Below are positions 26,054 through 33,790 of a stretch of DNA of 64,000 nt, in pieces. The notes under the pieces are model-generated. The model did not search any database. It saw only the letters and a list, made by a program, of their open reading frames with translations, and had not been told where the DNA came from. Positions within the stretch are counted from its first letter, which is position 1. Each line of letters starts with the position of its first letter. The stretch comes from Candidatus Hydrogenedens sp. (GTDB lineage Bacteria; Hydrogenedentota; Hydrogenedentia; Hydrogenedentales; Hydrogenedentaceae): positions 33,557-97,556 of the forward strand of contig DAOSUS010000005.1 of NCBI GenBank assembly GCA_035378955.1, read 5' to 3'. Position numbers and translations under genes: made by a program.

Positions 26054-26432
26054 ACCCTTTCTCCTTGTCTTTGGGTTTAATTTTTTACCGCTTTTACAAT
26101 GAGTCCCTTTTATTCTCATCGCACCCTCCCCTACCAGAGAGGCCATTTAAATTCATAAATTTTAAAATTTTGCAAAGATTTTTTTATTAGGATGAATATG
26201 ATTTATTTGAAAGCTTTTAAAAGAATAAAACAATTCTCAATTTTGTTTTAGAAATTGTTTACATATACTATTTCTAACAAAATATATCTATCTTTTTTAG
26301 AAAATGGTGAATGAAATTGTTAATAAAAGCAAACATGGAGTGTTAAAAATATAATATAAATGTCTATTAGAAGAAAAAAGAGTGGGAGTTATTTATAAGA
26401 ATTAGTATTTATATCTTTATGTAGTAGGAATG
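26054..26432 (-). other. 379-bp intergenic region with a possible structured leader
   Basis: No gene is seen here. Read on the minus strand, the part next to the surface-protein start (26060-26155) is much richer in G than its surroundings and can form two small hairpins: CCTCTC with GGGAGG, and ATGAG with CTCAT, before the AAGGAG ribosome site. The rest (26156-26432) is AT-rich with many T and A runs and probably holds the promoter. I do not recognise a known riboswitch. Confidence 0.35.
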
Positions 26433-27863
26433 CTATTTTTTAATAGGGATTTTATATTCTTTCATTTTTCGCCATAGTGTAGAACGAGAGATACCCAGTA
26501 TTCTTGCCGCTTCTGTTTGATTGTGATTTACTTTTTCCAATACTTTCTGAATATGGTTTGCTTCTATTTCTGCTAAAGGTAAAAGCCCGTTATCTTGTTC
26601 GTTAGGAAGAGCAAGTATCTTAAATCTTCCCTGTTGTATATTTTCAGGCAAATCATATATATGGATAATAGGTTCTTCCGCCATAATTACTGCATGGGCA
26701 ATAATACTTTCCAGTTCGCGGACATTTCCTGGAAATGGATAAGTTCTCAACATAGCGAGGGCAGAATTATCAATTCCTTGAACATTTTTTCCAAATTTTT
26801 GATTGTATCTTGAAATAAAATGCTGAATTAATGTGGGTAATGCATCTATTCTTTCGCGTAGTGGAGGAATTCGAATTTGTATTACATTAAGTCTATAGAA
26901 CAAATCGTCCCGAAACCTTCGTTTTTCGACCTCTTCCTGTAAATTTTTATTTGTGGCGGAAAGGATACGGACATTCACTTTTTGTATGGTATTAGAACCC
27001 ACAGGGCGAATTTCACCATTTTGAAGAACGCGAAGTAATTTTGCCTGAGTGGATAAAGCCATATCACCGATTTCATCTAAAAAGACCGTTCCGCCATCTG
27101 CTTCTGCAAACAGACCTCGCTTATCTTTTTCGGCACCTGTGAAAGCCCCTTGAACATGCCCAAAAAGTTCACTTTCTAATAAATTTTCAGGTAATGCCGC
27201 ACAATTTATGGCAATAAAAGGTTTGTCTCTACGGGAACTAAGCCGATGAAGTATCTGAGCGACGACTTCTTTTCCAACACCACTCTCACCTAAAATTAGA
27301 ACGGTACTATCTGTGGGAGCAACCTTGCGGATAATTTCTACAACACGGCGCATCTGGGTGTTATTACCCGATAATTCTTCAAATAAAATTTGTTCAAACC
27401 CGGCTTCTTGCAGTTGTTCTCTACGATGTTCCAATATAGCCCGATGAACCATTACCGCGATATCCGTGGGGTCGCACTTTTTGGGGATATAAAAATACGC
27501 CCCCATGCGTATCCCTTCGAGGGCTTGTTCTATCTGTTCCATATTGTAAAGAAGAATTAATTTTACGGAAGGAAACTTTTGTCGAAGAAAGGAAACGAGA
27601 TTGATATTGCCTTTATATTCTATGGTTAAGTCTAACAGAATTACATCGCATACTGTTCTGCGGGAACATGTCAAAATCTGTTCCATGGAATTACATAAAA
27701 TTACAGAGTGTCCTGTTCCTTCAATAAACCGGGAAACAGTAGTAAGATAATCCACATCAGAGCCTATAATAAATACAGTTCCTTGTTCTTGGGCAAGAGG
27801 AGGTTCATTTTGCCCAAGAAATTTTAAGTTGATAATTTCTTTTTTTGTTTTTCTATCTGACAT
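26433..27863 (-). CDS. Sigma-54-dependent response regulator, NtrC family
   Basis: This 476-residue activator has a receiver domain (about 27-145), a AAA+ sigma-54 interaction domain (about 160-395) and a Fis-type helix-turn-helix (about 430-474, QTEAARILGISRSTLWRKMKEY). The Walker A is GESGVGKE (192-199), GAFTGA sits at 239-244 and the Walker B is TVFLDEIGD (259-267), so ATP-driven contact with sigma-54 should be intact. The receiver has the phospho-acceptor Asp (D78, ILLDLT), but the switch Thr/Ser position reads ILLYNM and the Lys-Pro motif reads IPKKCD, so phosphorylation control may be altered. The ATG at 27863 is chosen because the longer frame to 28001 adds an unsupported hydrophobic stretch. 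It is divergent from the HTH-receiver gene and next to the surface-protein pair. Confidence 0.92.
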   Translation of the reverse strand: MSDRKTKKEIINLKFLGQNEPPLAQEQGTVFIIGSDVDYLTTVSRFIEGTGHSVILCNSMEQILTCSRRTVCDVILLDLTIEYKGNINLVSFLRQKFPSVKLILLYNMEQIEQALEGIRMGAYFYIPKKCDPTDIAVMVHRAILEHRREQLQEAGFEQILFEELSGNNTQMRRVVEIIRKVAPTDSTVLILGESGVGKEVVAQILHRLSSRRDKPFIAINCAALPENLLESELFGHVQGAFTGAEKDKRGLFAEADGGTVFLDEIGDMALSTQAKLLRVLQNGEIRPVGSNTIQKVNVRILSATNKNLQEEVEKRRFRDDLFYRLNVIQIRIPPLRERIDALPTLIQHFISRYNQKFGKNVQGIDNSALAMLRTYPFPGNVRELESIIAHAVIMAEEPIIHIYDLPENIQQGRFKILALPNEQDNGLLPLAEIEANHIQKVLEKVNHNQTEAARILGISRSTLWRKMKEYKIPIKK

Positions 27864-28108
27864 GATTTTCCCATCAATTATTCTTGAAATTAATTGTATC
27901 AAAAATTCAGTAATAGATAAAGAATTGTTTTTTATATATACGAAGAGTATATTTATGAATAGGACGAGATAAGGACAAAAAAATGTTTTATTCTTGTTCA
28001 TTTGAGTTATAATAAAGTGTAGAAAAGTAAGTGTGGTGTTTTATAATAGAAATCATATATGCTTATGAATATATGGATAACAGTAACCCTTAAAAATGGA
28101 GATTGATT

Positions 28109-28726
28109 ATGAGAGGGCGTGTATTTACAACGGGTGAAGTGGCTGCTATTTGTGGTGTATCTTCTGATACGGTTTCTCGTTGGTTTGATATGGGGCAAAT
28201 AGAAGGTTACCGATTGGGACCGGGTGGTGACCGTCGTATTCCGTATGAGAGTTTACGGAAATTTATGCTGGCACACGGCATTCCATTGGAACGATTGGAA
28301 ACAAATGAAACAAAAATATTGATAGTAGATGATGACCCGTTTTATCTGGACATTATTCCGGATGCTATTGCCCGTAAAACGGATAAGAACAAGGAGATGA
28401 TTGTTCTTACGGCATCTACGGGTTTTGATGCCGGTGCCCTTATTGTAGAGCATAATCCGAACCTTGTTATTATGGATATACATTTATCCGATATTGATGG
28501 GAGGAAAGTATGTGAACGACTGAAAAGCCGTCATGAAACACGGCATGCCCGTGTTTTGGGAATTTCAGGATTGTTGGAAGAAGATGAAATTGGGAAACTG
28601 AAGGAATATGGTTTTGATGATTTCTTAAGAAAACCCTTTTCTTTAGATGTTTTGGTTGAAAAGGTTTTTCGTTTACTTGCTTTACCTCCGGGAAGTGTAA
28701 ATCGTCCTAAAAATATAGGATTGTAA
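28109..28726 (+). CDS. Excisionase/MerR-type HTH fused to a receiver domain
   Basis: The 205-residue protein joins an N-terminal winged-helix domain of the excisionase/BldC kind (residues 6-55, FTTGEVAAICGVSSDTVSRWFDMG then RRIPYESLRKF) to a C-terminal receiver (about 68-190). The receiver is canonical: acidic VDDD, phospho-acceptor D123 (IMDIHL), switch Ser in GISG and a RKPF Lys-Pro motif. This is the reverse of the usual receiver-first order of response regulators. It probably binds DNA and is switched by phosphorylation from the hybrid kinase encoded 51 bp downstream on the same strand. The start is the ATG with GGAG 7 nt upstream, not the TTG six bases earlier. Confidence 0.85.
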   Translation: MRGRVFTTGEVAAICGVSSDTVSRWFDMGQIEGYRLGPGGDRRIPYESLRKFMLAHGIPLERLETNETKILIVDDDPFYLDIIPDAIARKTDKNKEMIVLTASTGFDAGALIVEHNPNLVIMDIHLSDIDGRKVCERLKSRHETRHARVLGISGLLEEDEIGKLKEYGFDDFLRKPFSLDVLVEKVFRLLALPPGSVNRPKNIGL

Positions 28727-28777
28727 TATATTTATTTTTCATGGGGTTTTTGTTGTATGTTGTGAAAGTGATTTAAA

Positions 28778-30892
28778 ATGAAATTGTCAACATACAAAAT
28801 TGTTATTATCTATTTTTTAGTTGCCGGGTTGTGGATTGCTTTATCTGATGAGTTTCTACATTGGTTTATTTCAGATAGTGATTTATTAACAAAGGCACAA
28901 TCTGTAAAGGGATTTGCTTTTGTTCTTGTTACCGGACTATTGCTTTATTTTCTCGTATCCCGTTATGTTTATGCCTTAAAAAAATCTTACCAGCAGGAGC
29001 AAAAAGAACGAGAGGAACGGGAGGCTATATGGCGTTGTTCTTCCGATGGAATTCTCGGCTTATCTGTAGATGGGACAATTTTTTCTGCAAATGAACAAGC
29101 CAAAAATTGGTTGGATATATCGCTTCCTACAGAGAAAAAATTCTGGGATGTTTTTGAACACCCTTATTGTGAACAAATAAAAAATGGAATTAAAGAACTT
29201 ACTTCTATAGATAGGCCAGATTATGTATTTTCTATTTACGGAAAAGTAAAGAAGGGAAATTTCGATTATTGGTTTGAAATACGATTGAATAAATCCACTT
29301 ATAATTCCCATGATTTTATAGTAGGGGTTCTGCATAACATTACCGAAAAAATACAGCATGAGGAAGAAGTGGAGTTATTAAAAACAGGCTTCGAGCAAAT
29401 GGATGTAGGGATTGCTTTAGCAAGAAGGAAAGGTAAAGTTATTTTTGTAAATGAAAAATTACAGAAGTTGTTAAACAAACAAAAAGAAAATTTGCTAACA
29501 TACAAAGATTGTTTATGTGTTCCTTGCGAAAAGTCAGATTCTTGTTTCCACAATCTTGAAGAAACTTTAGAAAAAGGGAAAGTATGGCATAAAATTTGTG
29601 AAATAAAAAGTGAAGACCATAGTTCTATTTATCACTCACTGGATGTTTGTCCTGTATCCTACAAAGATGAGCATTTTGTTATAGTGATAATGAAAGATAT
29701 CACACAACAAATCCTGTCCGAAAAACGATTATCCCAACAATACCGTATGGAGTCATTGGGTTATTTAGCCAGTGGTATAGCCCATGATTTTAATAATATA
29801 TTAGGTGCTATTTTAGGACATGTGGACTTGATTTTGGGTGAGTATCATGACCACAGAAATCTGGTAGAAGAGATGGATATAATTCGTCGTGCTGTTTTAA
29901 GAGGTAGAGATATGACCAGTCAGGTGGTATCTGTCTCACGGGAAAATGGAGGAGAACAAATACCTATTGATATTAACAATGTAATTAATGAAGTATTAAC
30001 TCTTATAAAACCGAAAATAAGCACCCGTATAAAATTGGATTTAGATATTGATAAGGAGATTCCTAAAGTCTTGGCTTCCCCCGGTAAAATAAATCAAATT
30101 CTATTAAATTTGTGTTTGAATGCGTGTCGGGCTATGGTTCAGGGAGGAACATTAGTAATAAAAGTGGAAGTTATCAATGCAGATGAAACATTATTAGCAA
30201 GGCATCCAGAATTAGTGCCTGGAAAATATATCCGTATAATTATAAGTGATTCAGGTGTGGGAATTGACCCGGAAATAATGGAGCATATCTTTGAACCTTT
30301 TTTTACAACCCAAGGAGGGAAAGGAGGTTCTGGAATTGGTCTGTATGTAGTTCGAAGTTTGGTAAATAGTTTAGGCGGTGGTATATCTGTATATAGTGAT
30401 TTAGGGAAAGGCACGCGATTTTGTGTATATTTACCTGTTTATTCGGGAGATAGTGAAGCAAAACCTTTGCATATTCCCCATGAAGAAGATATTCCCAGAG
30501 GAAAAGAAAAAATACTCATTGTAGATGATGAACCTATGTTAGCAGGAATTATAGGTCGTTTGCTGATAAAGTTAGGCTATCAGGTGCGTATAGTAAATAA
30601 TCCAAGAGTTGCTAAAGAATTGATAGAACAGGGTCTTGTCTCGGATTATGATTTAGCTATTATTGATAACATTATGCCTGAAATTACAGGGGAGGATATT
30701 ATTCTTTATTTGCAGGAAAAAGGGTTTAAAATACCTATTGTTCTTACCAGTGGAATGGTAAATGATGAAATTGTTGAAAAGGGGAATAAATTAAAGGTTT
30801 CTGCTATTCTTGAAAAGCCCTGCACCTTTTCCTCTTTAGGAAAATTAGTAAGAAAAGTCCTTGATGAAAATTTTATGAAAGAGGATAAATAA
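28778..30892 (+). CDS. Hybrid histidine kinase (2 TM, 2 PAS, HisKA, HATPase, receiver)
   Basis: The protein has 704 residues. Two membrane helices (about 8-22 and 46-62) frame a short periplasmic loop, followed by a charged coiled coil and two PAS domains (about 84-190 and 200-312). The second PAS contains the cysteine cluster CLCVPCEKSDSC (C245, C247, C250, C256). The HisKA box is LASGIAHDFNNILGAI with His336. The HATPase has NLCLNACRAM, DSGVGI and GGSGIGLYVV. The C-terminal receiver (about 570-700) has VDDEP, phospho-acceptor in AIIDNIMP, a Thr-Ser switch and EKPCTF. No HPt domain is fused or seen nearby, so the phosphorelay to the neighbouring regulators needs one elsewhere or acts directly. 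sixA follows after 2 bp, so the two are cotranscribed. Confidence 0.93.
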   Translation: MKLSTYKIVIIYFLVAGLWIALSDEFLHWFISDSDLLTKAQSVKGFAFVLVTGLLLYFLVSRYVYALKKSYQQEQKEREEREAIWRCSSDGILGLSVDGTIFSANEQAKNWLDISLPTEKKFWDVFEHPYCEQIKNGIKELTSIDRPDYVFSIYGKVKKGNFDYWFEIRLNKSTYNSHDFIVGVLHNITEKIQHEEEVELLKTGFEQMDVGIALARRKGKVIFVNEKLQKLLNKQKENLLTYKDCLCVPCEKSDSCFHNLEETLEKGKVWHKICEIKSEDHSSIYHSLDVCPVSYKDEHFVIVIMKDITQQILSEKRLSQQYRMESLGYLASGIAHDFNNILGAILGHVDLILGEYHDHRNLVEEMDIIRRAVLRGRDMTSQVVSVSRENGGEQIPIDINNVINEVLTLIKPKISTRIKLDLDIDKEIPKVLASPGKINQILLNLCLNACRAMVQGGTLVIKVEVINADETLLARHPELVPGKYIRIIISDSGVGIDPEIMEHIFEPFFTTQGGKGGSGIGLYVVRSLVNSLGGGISVYSDLGKGTRFCVYLPVYSGDSEAKPLHIPHEEDIPRGKEKILIVDDEPMLAGIIGRLLIKLGYQVRIVNNPRVAKELIEQGLVSDYDLAIIDNIMPEITGEDIILYLQEKGFKIPIVLTSGMVNDEIVEKGNKLKVSAILEKPCTFSSLGKLVRKVLDENFMKEDK

Positions 30893-30894
30893 AA

Positions 30895-31374
30895 GTGAAA
30901 GAGAAAACGATTTTTCTTGTGCAACATGGGGAAGCGGTAGATAAAAAAGTGAATGTTGAACGACCTCTTACAGATTTAGGACGAAAGACTATCTCTCAAA
31001 TGGGTAATTTTTTATGTTCAAAAAATATTAAAGTAGATGTGATATGGCATAGTCCTAAATTGCGTGCTAAAGAAACTGCAGAAATTCTGGCTACCTGCTT
31101 GCAATTAGAGAAATTACTTTATGAGTACAAAGAATTAGAGCCAGAAGAACCTGTAAAGAAAATAATAAAGTTAATACAACAAGCAAAAGAACAAAATATT
31201 ATGTTGGTAGGGCATTTGCCGCATTTATCACAATTGGCAGGATTGTTATTAACTGGCGATGAGAAGAAAGAATTTATAGCCTTTGAAAAAGGGGGTATCG
31301 TTTGCTTGAACTATCAGGATATAGGTGTATCTGTGGTTCGTTGGTTCTTGGTTCCTTCCTTACTTATACATTAA
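30895..31374 (+). CDS. sixA: Phosphohistidine phosphatase SixA
   Basis: The 159-residue histidine-phosphatase family protein has a VQHGEA motif (catalytic H11; Gln replaces the Arg of the usual RHG, as in many SixA-like sequences), RPLTDLGRKTI, HSPKLRAKETAEIL and a second catalytic His in LVGHLPH (H107). SixA removes phosphate from histidine on HPt domains in the relay from hybrid kinases. Here it starts with GTG two bases after the hybrid-kinase stop, which makes translational coupling likely and suggests it tunes that relay. No other HPt or NPr gene is in the window. Intergenic sequence with a good promoter separates it from the porin gene. Confidence 0.9.
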   Translation: MKEKTIFLVQHGEAVDKKVNVERPLTDLGRKTISQMGNFLCSKNIKVDVIWHSPKLRAKETAEILATCLQLEKLLYEYKELEPEEPVKKIIKLIQQAKEQNIMLVGHLPHLSQLAGLLLTGDEKKEFIAFEKGGIVCLNYQDIGVSVVRWFLVPSLLIH

Positions 31375-31445
31375 GTTTGTAACCTTTCCCTAAGATTTTT
31401 ATTAGCAGTAATTATTATATTTTTCATTTTAATGGTATTTTATAT

Positions 31446-31474
31446 TTGATTTTTAAAAATTTATTTGTTATACT
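31446..31474 (+). promoter_or_regulatory. Candidate sigma-70 promoter for the porin gene
   Basis: TTGATT (31446-31451) and TATACT (31469-31474) are spaced by exactly 17 bases. A start near 31481 gives a leader of about 55 nt with the AAGGAAGG ribosome site before the ATG at 31536. Confidence 0.5.
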
Positions 31475-31535
31475 TGCTCATTCTTATTTTAAAATTTTAA
31501 AATTTAATTAAAAATAACAAAGGAAGGGTACACTT

Positions 31536-33071
31536 ATGAAAAAGAAAGCAATTTTTTTCAGTATTTTAATCGCTCTATCCGTAATGTTGCTATCTTCTGA
31601 AGTAATTGCGGAATTGCAAAATGTAGAGGTTGGTGGTTCTATTCGTATCCGTGGAAATTATATCAATAATCTTTTCAATGATTTTGCGGGGTCTATGCCT
31701 TCGGTTCAATCACGCTGGTCTCCAATATCTGTAATGAGACGCCCGATAGGGAACCTTTTAGGACCTGGTGTAAATAGTATTTTTTCGTGGGATAATGACC
31801 AAAGTGATTTATCCTTTGTAGAACAAAGGACACGGTTGCATGTAAAAGCAGATTTCACGGATGAGGTAAGCACTTATATCGAATTAGATTCGTATGATGT
31901 CTGGGGAGAAGATTTCCGTTCTCAGAACTACATCACAGGTGTAGATGCTCGCCAGAATTCTATTGATGATGTAGAAATTTTTCAGGCATATATTGAAGTG
32001 GATGAAATGTGGGGGACACCATTACAACTTCGTGTAGGACGGCAGGAATTATCTTTTGGTAGTCAATTTTTAGTAGGTCCTCGTGATTTTGCCTTTTTCT
32101 GGACAGGTATTTCGTTTGATGCAATACGATTAACCTACAAAGCAGATGTTTTCACCATAGACGCATGGGCTTCGAAATTATTTGAGGCTATGTCTGATTT
32201 TGCAGAGGACGATATTAACTTTTATGGAATATATGCTTCATGCACAGCCGTAGAAAATGTTACTTTTGATGTGTACTGGATGTTGTTAGAGGATGACCGT
32301 CCAATAGCCAATGATTTTCCAGCTATTTGGGGTAGAGGGGATTATGATAATACAATGCTTCATACAGTCGGTATTCGTTCTGCAGGAAAATATGAAGCGT
32401 TTGATTTCGATGCGGAAGTCGCCTATCAATTTGGGGAAGCAGATGCTATTGGCAAATTGTTCCGGGTAGGACCCTGGGGTGATAACGATGCAGAATTTGA
32501 TAATTGGGCTTTGAAATTGGATTTAGGATATACCTTCGATTTCTGGCGTCAACCGCGTGTGTTCGCTGGATTCCGTTATTTTAGTGGTGAAGATAACCGC
32601 GATATCTCCTTCTGGGATTTCATTAATCCTTTTTATGAGCCAACTGCAAGTATAAGTTTCAATCGTTTATTCTCGAATGAAATTGCCGGTGGATTTACGG
32701 ATTTGAACAATGACTTATCCAATGCATGGTGGGTGCGTGTCGGAACAAATACAAGTTTTACCGACAAAATCAGAGGAATTTTCTGCGTAACTTATTTTGA
32801 AACAGCCAATGAATTTGAAAGACCTGTTTTATCACCGTTGTTCCCATGGTGGACGACGAAAAACGATTCCTATTTAGGAACAGAGGTGTTATTATTCCTT
32901 GAATATCAATATTCACAGGATTTGGTGTTAGAGGCAGGTTGGTCGCACATGTTTGTAGGTAAAGGTATAACAGATGGACAATTTGTCCGCTGGAATGGTC
33001 TTATGTATACAGGTGGTTCTGATGACGATGATGCTGATTATGTGTATGCCGGATGCAAGATATACTTTTAA
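31536..33071 (+). CDS. Outer-membrane beta-barrel porin, alginate-export (AlgE-like) family
   Basis: The 511-residue precursor has a clear signal peptide (about 1-25, ending EVIAE). The mature part alternates polar and aromatic residues in strands typical of a barrel: VGGSIRIRGNYIN, RTRLHVKADFT, LRVGRQELSFGSQFLVGPRDF, TIDAWASKL, YAGCKIYF at the end with the terminal Phe that outer-membrane proteins use for BAM recognition. The RVGRQEL...GPR block is a mark of the alginate-export family. It probably lets a carbohydrate or other anion diffuse across the outer membrane. It has its own promoter and a strong terminator, so it is a single-gene unit. No alginate synthesis genes are near; the substrate is open. 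Confidence 0.8.
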   Translation: MKKKAIFFSILIALSVMLLSSEVIAELQNVEVGGSIRIRGNYINNLFNDFAGSMPSVQSRWSPISVMRRPIGNLLGPGVNSIFSWDNDQSDLSFVEQRTRLHVKADFTDEVSTYIELDSYDVWGEDFRSQNYITGVDARQNSIDDVEIFQAYIEVDEMWGTPLQLRVGRQELSFGSQFLVGPRDFAFFWTGISFDAIRLTYKADVFTIDAWASKLFEAMSDFAEDDINFYGIYASCTAVENVTFDVYWMLLEDDRPIANDFPAIWGRGDYDNTMLHTVGIRSAGKYEAFDFDAEVAYQFGEADAIGKLFRVGPWGDNDAEFDNWALKLDLGYTFDFWRQPRVFAGFRYFSGEDNRDISFWDFINPFYEPTASISFNRLFSNEIAGGFTDLNNDLSNAWWVRVGTNTSFTDKIRGIFCVTYFETANEFERPVLSPLFPWWTTKNDSYLGTEVLLFLEYQYSQDLVLEAGWSHMFVGKGITDGQFVRWNGLMYTGGSDDDDADYVYAGCKIYF

Positions 33072-33105
33072 TTTATAAGTAAGAGATAGAAAATTTTTAT
33101 ATATC

Positions 33106-33143
33106 GCACAGGGAAGACAGATTAAGTCTTCCCTGTGCTTTTT
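33106..33143 (+). terminator. Strong rho-independent terminator after the porin gene
   Basis: A perfect 13-bp stem (GCACAGGGAAGAC at 33106-33118 with GTCTTCCCTGTGC at 33126-33138) and a 7-base loop are followed by TTTTT. Confidence 0.92.
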
Positions 33144-33229
33144 ATGCGAGGGTTTTATGTAGTTTTGTATAATACTCCCGTCTGTTTGAAAGTAATTGTA
33201 AATCTTATTTGAGAAGTTTTATTTAAGTT

Positions 33230-33772
33230 ATGAAAAGGATTGGTATTTTTGCAGGTTCCAGTGATTTGTCCATACCATTTTTCAAAAAAGAAGTGGAACG
33301 GTTAGCCGATTTGCTGGCAAAGAAGAACTATCAAATTGTATATGGTGCTGGAAAAGTAGGATTAATGGGGGTTTTATCGAAGAGATATTATGAGCATAAA
33401 GGGATATTGATTGGTGTCGTTCCACATTACTTAAATCGTTCTGAACTGGTTTTTGAACATTGTAATGAGTTGATAGTTACCAAAGACCTTCATGAACGGA
33501 AAGAAACGATGGAAAATCTTTCGGATGCCTTTATTGTCCTTCCTGGGGGAATAGGGACAATGGATGAATTTTTGAATGTCCTTGCTTCAAAACAGTTGAA
33601 ATACCATAATAAACCTCTATTTTTGTTTAATATAGATAATTTTTTTAAATTTGTCCAAGATATGATGGAAACTATGTTTATCCATCGCTTTACCCATGAT
33701 GGGCATAAACAACTTTATCAATGTATAGATACACCCGAAGAACTGGTAGAAAGATTAGAGCAAAGTCTTTAA
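33230..33772 (+). CDS. LOG family protein (cytokinin riboside 5'-monophosphate phosphoribohydrolase-like)
   Basis: The 180-residue Rossmann-fold protein has the LOG signature PGGIGTMDE (105-113), the upstream HERKETM segment (Arg and Lys used for catalysis) and GAGKVGLMGVLS. LOG enzymes cleave nucleoside 5'-monophosphates (AMP, or cytokinin nucleotides in plant-linked species) to free base and ribose phosphate. In free-living bacteria the usual role is nucleotide salvage. It is followed 18 bp later by a fused spermidine-synthase-like membrane protein, likely in the same transcript. Confidence 0.88.
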   Translation: MKRIGIFAGSSDLSIPFFKKEVERLADLLAKKNYQIVYGAGKVGLMGVLSKRYYEHKGILIGVVPHYLNRSELVFEHCNELIVTKDLHERKETMENLSDAFIVLPGGIGTMDEFLNVLASKQLKYHNKPLFLFNIDNFFKFVQDMMETMFIHRFTHDGHKQLYQCIDTPEELVERLEQSL

Positions 33773-33790
33773 TTATTTTAAGGAAACGGG

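Noticed and set aside
27864..28001. 46-residue N-terminal extension of the sigma-54 activator
   Set aside because: Hydrophobic and AT-rich with no ribosome site; would put a membrane-like helix before the receiver, which is unusual for the family.
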